Source: Neolewinella maritima
GTDB lineage: Bacteria; Bacteroidota; Bacteroidia; Chitinophagales; Saprospiraceae
NCBI RefSeq assembly: GCF_923081025.1
Contig: NZ_CAKLPZ010000001.1
Coordinates: 186,001 to 250,000, forward strand
Length of the DNA stretch: 64,000 nucleotides
Direction: 5' to 3'
Made by a program: the position numbers and the translations under genes. The notes below the pieces were generated by a model, which was given only the letters and a program-made list of their open reading frames with translations, was not told the DNA's origin and did no database searches. Below, piece after piece: positions 60,001 through 64,000 of the stretch. Position 1 is the first letter of the stretch. Each line of letters begins with the position of its first letter.

Positions 60001-60579
60001 CAGCTGCTGGGTCGTCCCCTCGGGCTGTACGGGTAGATTTTCATCCGTGATGGCGGCAGCCACTTCGATGCCGTTACCGAGCTCGCCGTTCAGCTGCAGG
60101 TTGAAGGCCGAGTTCAGGACCAAGTCCTGCCGGTTGCCGAAGCTGATGGCGCGACTAAAACTGCCCCGCGTCTGCACCTTCGTGTCGTTATCGAGCAGCC
60201 CCGAGCGCACGTAGGGGTCGTAGCCGCCGATGACCAGACCGGCCTCCTCGCGCCGCAGCTGGGTGGAGTCGATGAGGCGCACCCGTTTGTCCAGCGCAAA
60301 GGGTAGGGCGCGGTAGCGCAGGTGCAACGAATCGGGCAGGTCGGCGGTGTTCCAGCGCAGGTAGCGGCCCAGTAGGGTGTAGCTGGTACGGGGGACGGGC
60401 TGCCCCGTCAGGGTGGTGATCTGCAGGCTTCCGGGGGCGACGGTGAGGGAGTCCACCAGTTGTCCGGCCGCGTTCACGGCAACGGTGCGTTCCCTCAGGT
60501 TGGACAGCTCACTTTCCTGGGCCCGGAGCGCGCCGAGCCCCAGTAAGCAGACTACCAGCCAAACAAGTTTTGGGATCAC
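57058..60579 (-). CDS. Large outer-membrane beta-barrel protein of unknown function
   Basis: A 1173-residue protein with signal peptide (1-20, ending GALRAQ). The N-terminal part includes a repeated-strand region with GSFSRAISFGNRQDLVLNS and AAITDENLPVQPEGTTQQL, then FDRIFIQLRKDRTQLTAGDY; these segments recur in large Bacteroidota surface proteins and faintly recall SprA, but the protein is far shorter than SprA and is not it. The rest alternates polar and aromatic residues in strand-length blocks up to a C-terminal Phe, as in outer-membrane barrels. No enzymatic motif was seen. The small lipoprotein gene just upstream (54 bases) could be cotranscribed and function with it. Confidence 0.75.
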   Translation of the reverse strand: MIPKLVWLVVCLLGLGALRAQESELSNLRERTVAVNAAGQLVDSLTVAPGSLQITTLTGQPVPRTSYTLLGRYLRWNTADLPDSLHLRYRALPFALDKRVRLIDSTQLRREEAGLVIGGYDPYVRSGLLDNDTKVQTRGSFSRAISFGNRQDLVLNSAFNLQLNGELGNGIEVAAAITDENLPVQPEGTTQQLREFDRIFIQLRKDRTQLTAGDYELRNPEGYFMRYYKKLEGATFTTVAGGDPPLSPGEGAGEAGSWANSASIAVARGQFIRQNITPGEGNQGPYKLTGNGAQRFLIVLAGTERVFLDGELLQRGLDADYVIDYNLAELTFTTRRLITRDVRITVEYEYADQRYLRTLTAGSSRYDRGRFSAYLNLYSQQDSKTATGDLELNAAQREALSLEGDSPEGIAVSSIDTLEGREELRTTYALRDTAIDCAVDQTYLVQSNDPELGRYVATFTDRGVNGGPYDLDPDRPGNERVYVFVGYDEDCRPLGRFASEIDLVAPQQQQLFAIGGEYRFKGEGAVRIEGSRSKLDLNRFSRLNSGDDTGHALRVDVDRTVPLGPDTTGWAVAGRGRYEFVEKTFTFINPYRSPEFYRNWNLSNRLSTIRPEAATEQLAGGGVGLLRRGVGRIDYDYEQFVRGTDYTGRRHEALLQLDVEGWAAAGAYSQLNSEDTETVGSFRRPSLRVSKEFASLGGWELSAAYAGERSVRRGLAGDTLSALSFQYDKYVLSVEAPSSEKYAFTLTANQRDDRLPDATELRESTSAREVGAEGKYQAGRNLQLGGNFTYRALDVPSPDLVEDPPSSTFLGRFDVRAEALKRSFTSQTTYQVGSGQEPRVDFQYLYVGPGQGQYIWQDSLYNNDGRIQPNEVELSPFPDIADYIRVSVFNNAFIRTDNVGINQRFNWDPDRLWRGAEGIRGFLRRIALNTAINIDRKTQQDDDIQSWNPFQLAVADSNLVALTVRRRHGLFFNRANPRYDIQLSNGEQRNRRVLTTGYESSRREDWELRFRYRPNDQLSIEAAGITGRRESDSERFNEKDYKIIFNRLEPSVNWQPGEFRFSTTVTVGREDNVLPEIDGEYTLRRELKLESNYRNFVNAGLQWIEIDLENGSSSSPVGFALLQGLQPGRNLLWNVSLTQQLGEYLQLNLLYDGRQTGEAAVVHVGRAQVTAQF

Positions 60580-60633
60580 TGGAGGGTAACGATGGGAGCC
60601 GTTGCACTAGTGCCGACCCCGGTTTACGGCCGG

Positions 60634-60999
60634 TTAACGCTCCTCGACGAAGTAGGTAGCCACCCGCCGGTCCGCCCCGAAGCGCACGACCAGAAAGCTC
60701 ACGTACTCCGGATCTACGTCGCTGCCATACTGCTCGCGGATGACGTAGTCGAATTGCCCGGCCTCCGCAATATCGGCTTCTCCCAGCAGCTCGGTCACCT
60801 CCGGCGCATACTTTCCCAGTAGAGTGTCGGATTGCAGCAGGTCCTGCACCATACTTTCCCGGCCATCTTCCAGCAGGGCCTCCCCCCGCACCCGCTTCCA
60901 CTGCTCCGCATCGAAGTCCCGCTGCCGCCCACACCCCAGCAATACAGCCAGTACGGCCAGAAGAACGAACCATCGTATACCCGTCATAGCGTTATACAT
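60634..60999 (-). CDS. Small lipoprotein, possibly BamE-like fold
   Basis: A 121-residue lipoprotein (AVLLGC, C23, or C19 from the second ATG at 60987). The mature part reads YAPEVTELLGEADIAE then FDYVIREQYG and ends FLVVRFGADRRVATYF, a helix-strand-strand-strand order like SmpA/BamE lipoproteins; this likeness is weak inference. It directly precedes the large outer-membrane barrel gene on the same strand, consistent with an outer-membrane assembly or accessory role. Confidence 0.7.
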   Translation of the reverse strand: MYNAMTGIRWFVLLAVLAVLLGCGRQRDFDAEQWKRVRGEALLEDGRESMVQDLLQSDTLLGKYAPEVTELLGEADIAEAGQFDYVIREQYGSDVDPEYVSFLVVRFGADRRVATYFVEER

Positions 61000-61021
61000 T
61001 TAATTTCCACTCCATCACCCC

Positions 61022-61038
61022 GCACCCGCGGCCCCGCC
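61022..61038 (+). repeat. Dispersed motif GCACCCGCGGCCCCGCC
   Basis: Intergenic, between the lipoprotein start and the hisB stop. Confidence 0.65.
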
Positions 61039-61057
61039 CGCTTACAGAAGTGTCGAA

Positions 61058-62212
61058 CTACAACACCCCCTTAGTACTGGGCAGCCGCATGTTATCTACA
61101 TCCCGTTGCTTGGCCATTTTGATACTCTTGGCGAAGGCCTTGAAGGTGGCTTCGATCTTGTGGTGCTCGTTGTCTCCCTCGACCTTGATGTTGAGGTTGC
61201 AGCGGGCGCCGTCGGTGAAGGATTTGAAGAAGTGGAAGAACATCTCGGTGGGCATATCGCCGATCCGTTCCCGCCGGTAGTCGCAGTCCCAGACCAGCCA
61301 GGGCCGGCCGCCGAAGTCGATACCCACGCTGGCCAGCGCGTCGTCCATGGGCAGGTACCAGCCGTAGCGCTCGATGCCCAGCTTATCGCCGAGGGCCTGA
61401 GCGAAGGCCTCCCCGAGGGCAATGGCGGTGTCTTCGATGGTATGGTGCTCGTCGATGTCGAGATCCCCCTGCACGTGCACCGTGAGATCGCAGCCAGAGT
61501 GGCGCCCCAGCTGGTCGAGCATGTGGTCGAAGAAGCCGAGTCCGGTGTCCATATCGGTCTGCCCGGTGCCATCCAGGTCGAGCGCGATGCGGATGTCGGT
61601 CTCCTTCGTCGTGCGGCGGACGGTGGCCGTGCGGTTCGCCAGGCGGAGGTGCCGGTAGATGGCCTCCCAGTCGGTGGTGCGCAGGGCGATGGTGTCCTGG
61701 AGGTCGGCGAGCTGCTGGTCGCTCAGCTCATCATTGCCTAGCTCGGGATCGGTGGCGATCCAGATGCCTTTGGCCCCGATGTTCTTGGCAAGTTGAATAT
61801 CGGTGAGCCGGTCGCCGACGACGTAGCTGTTCGCCAGATCGTAGTCGCCGCTGAGGTAGTCGGTGAGCAGGCCGGTATTCGGCTTGCGGGTGGGGGCATT
61901 GCCCTTGGCGTAGGTGCGGTCGATGAGCTCCTCGGCAAATTCGATGCCCTCGGCGGCCAGGGCGCGGCGCATCAGTTCGTGGGTAGGCCAGAAGGTGGAC
62001 TCGGGGTAATCGTCCGTACCCAGCCCGTCCTGATTGGTGACCATGACCAGGGTGTAGTCCAGCTCGCGGGCGATGCGGCCGAGCCAGCGGAAGACCCCGG
62101 GGTAGAAGTTAAGCTTATCGGGGCTATCTACCTGATAGTCTTCGGGCTCCAGGATGAGGGTGCCGTCGCGGTCTAGGAAGAGGATCTTTTGGGGGTTAAC
62201 CACGGAGTACAC
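61058..62212 (-). CDS. hisB: Bifunctional histidinol-phosphatase / imidazoleglycerol-phosphate dehydratase
   Basis: A 384-residue fusion enzyme of histidine biosynthesis (steps 6 and 8). Residues about 1-175 are the HAD phosphatase: [12 protein letters not shown] with the nucleophile Asp, and [15 protein letters not shown]. Residues about 190-384 are the dehydratase with [32 protein letters not shown] and [12 protein letters not shown] metal-binding His motifs. No ATG is present at the N-terminus: GTG at 62212 or GTG at 62203 must serve, and both lie within a CACGGA repeat. The second gives the more usual short N-terminus. The gene follows hisC on the same strand. Confidence 0.95.
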   Translation of the reverse strand: MYSVVNPQKILFLDRDGTLILEPEDYQVDSPDKLNFYPGVFRWLGRIARELDYTLVMVTNQDGLGTDDYPESTFWPTHELMRRALAAEGIEFAEELIDRTYAKGNAPTRKPNTGLLTDYLSGDYDLANSYVVGDRLTDIQLAKNIGAKGIWIATDPELGNDELSDQQLADLQDTIALRTTDWEAIYRHLRLANRTATVRRTTKETDIRIALDLDGTGQTDMDTGLGFFDHMLDQLGRHSGCDLTVHVQGDLDIDEHHTIEDTAIALGEAFAQALGDKLGIERYGWYLPMDDALASVGIDFGGRPWLVWDCDYRRERIGDMPTEMFFHFFKSFTDGARCNLNIKVEGDNEHHKIEATFKAFAKSIKMAKQRDVDNMRLPSTKGVL

Positions 62213-62245
62213 GGATTAGATTCATGGATTAGACACAGATTCAGG
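62201..62245 (+). repeat. CACGGAG/CACGGATTA repeat arm overlapping the hisB start
   Basis: CACGGAGTACACGGATTAGA followed by TGGATTAGACACAGATTC. It is a single arm related to the repeat at 63306-63427, in the hisC-hisB gap. Confidence 0.75.
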
Positions 62246-62261
62246 TGGGGGGGGGAGGGCG

Positions 62262-63293
62262 TTAGATCTCCCGGAGCGCCTCCAGCAAGCGCGTGTTTTC
62301 CTCCGGCAGCCCCGCCGTGATGCGCAGGCAGTTGGCCGCGTTCGGCTGGTAGCTCTGGTTACGTACCACGATACCCTTACCGAGTAAATAGCGGTACACG
62401 CTGTCAGAATCCTGAAAACGAACCAGGAGGAAGTTAGTGACCGACGGGAAGATATGGTCTACGATGTCGAGTTTGCCCAACTCCCGCTCCAGGCGCTCGC
62501 GCTCCGCCTTGAGGATACCGACCCGCTCCTCCATTTGTTCGGGCTCGGACAGGGCCGCGAGGGCTACGGCCTGGGTGAGCACATTGATGTTGTAGGGCAT
62601 CTTGATGGTGCGCAGCATCGTGACGATGAACTCGGAGGCGTAGGCCGCACCCAGTCGCACACCCGCCATGCCCCATCCCTTGGAGAGCGTCTGGGTGATG
62701 ATGAGGTTCGGAAACTCGTCCAGGCGGGGCAGGAAGCTGGCTTCGGGAATGAAGTCGATGTAGGCCTCGTCCAGCACCACGATACCGGGGAAGCTGCGGA
62801 TCAGGTCCTCGATGACCGCCGCGTCCATGAGGTTGCCACTGGGGTTATTCGGACTACACAGCCAGAGCACCTTGGACCGCTCGTCGAAGCCGGCCTTTAG
62901 GTCTGATACGGGAATAGAGAAATCGGGGAGCAAATTCATCGCCCGAAACTCCGCATTATTGATGCCTGCAGCCACCTTATACATCCCGAAGGTGGGGGGC
63001 AGGGCATGCACTGCATCCTCGCCGGGCACGCAGAAGACGCGGGTGATCTGGTCTACGATCTCGTCCGAGCCGTTGCCGATAAAGATCTTGTCGGGGTGTA
63101 CGCCCCTGATTTTGCCCAACGCGTTGCGAATATCGGTCGACAGCGGCTCCGGGTAGCGGTTGTGTCCGTTGTCGAAAGGGCTCTCATTGGCGTCTAGCAG
63201 TACTTCGGCCTTTCCCTTGAACTCGGCGCGGGCGCTGGAGTAGGGGGTGAGGGTGAGGATGTTGGGCCGTACTAGGGCTTTGATGTCTTTCAT
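62262..63293 (-). CDS. hisC: Histidinol-phosphate aminotransferase
   Basis: A 343-residue PLP aminotransferase (fold type I). Visible signatures: LDANESPFDNGHNRYPEP at the start, IGNGSDEIVDQI, CSPNNPSGN, LDEAYIDF and the PLP Lys in TQTLSKGWGMAGVRLG. It converts imidazole acetol phosphate to histidinol phosphate. Its place between hisD and hisB matches common his operons. ATG 63293 gives the family N-terminus. Confidence 0.97.
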   Translation of the reverse strand: MKDIKALVRPNILTLTPYSSARAEFKGKAEVLLDANESPFDNGHNRYPEPLSTDIRNALGKIRGVHPDKIFIGNGSDEIVDQITRVFCVPGEDAVHALPPTFGMYKVAAGINNAEFRAMNLLPDFSIPVSDLKAGFDERSKVLWLCSPNNPSGNLMDAAVIEDLIRSFPGIVVLDEAYIDFIPEASFLPRLDEFPNLIITQTLSKGWGMAGVRLGAAYASEFIVTMLRTIKMPYNINVLTQAVALAALSEPEQMEERVGILKAERERLERELGKLDIVDHIFPSVTNFLLVRFQDSDSVYRYLLGKGIVVRNQSYQPNAANCLRITAGLPEENTRLLEALREI

Positions 63294-63305
63294 GTGGTGG
63301 GGGGC

Positions 63306-63427
63306 TAAACACAGATTACACGGATTATAACACGGATTACTGCACAGATTCTTTGGTATATATCACACGCTAGCGACGTCGTCAATCCGTGTTAAATCAG
63401 TGCCTTAATCCGCGCCCTCCGTGTTTA
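63306..63427. repeat. Inverted CACGGATT/AATCCGTG repeat between hisD and hisC
   Basis: Left arm words ACACAGATTA, CACGGATTAT, CACGGATTAC and CACAGATT; right arm CAATCCGTGTT, TTAATCCGCG and CTCCGTGTTT. The arms face each other around about 35 bases, giving an imperfect palindrome that fills the gene gap. Confidence 0.8.
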
Positions 63428-64000
63428 AAAATCCAACAACCGAAGCCGCACAGCATCCCGGTGCGCGATCAGCTCCTCGGCCTCCGCCATCACTTCGACG
63501 GTGGGGCCCAGCAGTTGCAGCCCTTCGCGGGTCAGCTCCTGAAAGGTGATCTGCTTGACGAAGCTATCTAGACTCACGCCGCTGTACTGATTGGCGTAGC
63601 CGTAGGTCGGCAGGGTATGGTTCGTACCGCTGGCGTAGTCGCCTACGCTCTCGGGGGTATGGTAGCCGAGGAAGATGGAGCCCGCATTGCGGATCTTGCC
63701 GGCAAAGGCGCGCGCATCCGCCATGCTGAGGATGAGGTGCTCGGGGGCGTAGTGGTTGACGTAGCCCGCCGCATCGTCCCAGTCGGGGAAGACCAGGGCC
63801 ATGCTGTTGTCCAGGCTCTGACTCGCCAGAGCTTTGCGGGGGAGCTGCTGCAGTTGCGCCTGTACCTGTAGCCACACGTCCTTTGCTTTTTCTTCGCTGT
63901 CGGTGACCAGTACGACCTGGCTGTCGTGGCCGTGCTCTGCCTGGCTCAGCAGATCGGCGGCGACGTGGCTTGACCGGGCACCTGCGTCCGCGCACACCAG
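63425..64000 (-). CDS. hisD: Histidinol dehydrogenase, N-terminus cut by window edge
   Basis: The visible 191 codons are the C-terminal part of HisD, which oxidises histidinol to histidine in two NAD+-linked steps. Landmarks: VAADLLSQAEHGHDS with zinc-site and catalytic residues, YAPEHLIL, NAGSIFLG and GDYASGTNHTLPTYG. The frame remains open at the right edge, so the start lies outside. A dispersed motif copy overlaps 63978-63993. Confidence 0.95.
   Translation of the reverse strand: MVCADAGARSSHVAADLLSQAEHGHDSQVVLVTDSEEKAKDVWLQVQAQLQQLPRKALASQSLDNSMALVFPDWDDAAGYVNHYAPEHLILSMADARAFAGKIRNAGSIFLGYHTPESVGDYASGTNHTLPTYGYANQYSGVSLDSFVKQITFQELTREGLQLLGPTVEVMAEAEELIAHRDAVRLRLLDF

Noticed and set aside
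58927-60036. 369-codon plus-strand open frame opposite the large barrel gene
   Set aside because: Antisense shadow; the minus frame has a signal peptide and strand pattern and is continuous for 1173 codons.
57058-60579. Large barrel as SprA of type IX secretion
   Set aside because: Some N-terminal phrases recall SprA, but SprA is about twice as long; similarity is too limited for that name.

Overview
The window is a GC-rich chromosomal segment of a Bacteroidota bacterium, most likely a marine member of the Saprospiria (Lewinella-like; the rank below phylum is inference). The signs are a SusC/SusD pair, the type IX secretion regulator PorX, a DUF2723 membrane protein, a bifunctional HisB, many short-signal lipoproteins, and TANNTTTG promoter boxes of the Bacteroidota type. 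No rRNA, tRNA, CRISPR array, prophage or intact insertion sequence was recognised.

Layout. 1-4.3 kb (minus): a TMEM260-like membrane glycosyltransferase cut by the left edge, and an M42 peptidase. 4.6-11.4 kb (plus): porX, an FAD oxidoreductase, and a large protein joining a phosphoesterase domain, a kinase-like core and an Omp85 barrel; then a convergent Na+/H+ antiporter. 12.9-22.0 kb (plus): a polysaccharide utilisation locus (SusC, SusD, surface glycan-binding protein, two GH16 enzymes), probably for laminarin. 22.1-25.1 kb: a GluR0-like potassium channel, a lipoprotein, a YefM-YoeB toxin-antitoxin pair coupled to rnhB. 25.2-28.9 kb: a three-subunit molybdenum hydroxylase of the PaoABC/YagTSR type. 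29.0-33.6 kb: der, a cupin, a dipeptide epimerase and an M48 lipoprotein. 33.7-44.3 kb (minus): GH3/beta-lactamase fusion, glyA, recA, a MazG-like and a GreA-like gene, a small HNH protein and polA, with a probable structured RNA gene between them. 44.4-45.7 kb (plus): HigB-HigA and an FKBP. 45.7-53.7 kb (minus): two transporters, a class III nucleotidyl cyclase, an ABC exporter and a patatin-receiver fusion. 53.8-57.1 kb (plus): sulfotransferase-like protein, trmB, TPR lipoprotein. 57.1-64.0 kb (minus): a 1173-residue outer-membrane barrel, a small lipoprotein and the his genes hisD-hisC-hisB, with hisD cut by the right edge.

The most unusual content is non-coding. Three unrelated repeat families recur: (i) a 17-18 bp motif, GCACC(C/T)GCG-N-CC(C/G)CGCC-like, in about 15 copies, mostly between genes; (ii) CACGGAG/CTCCGTG repeats that form long imperfect palindromes; (iii) arrays of mini-hairpins separated by TCTA(A)CC that flank the HNH gene and enter coding sequence at the end of the dipeptide epimerase gene. 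Next to the HNH gene lies a probable RNA gene with its own promoter, nested stems and terminator.
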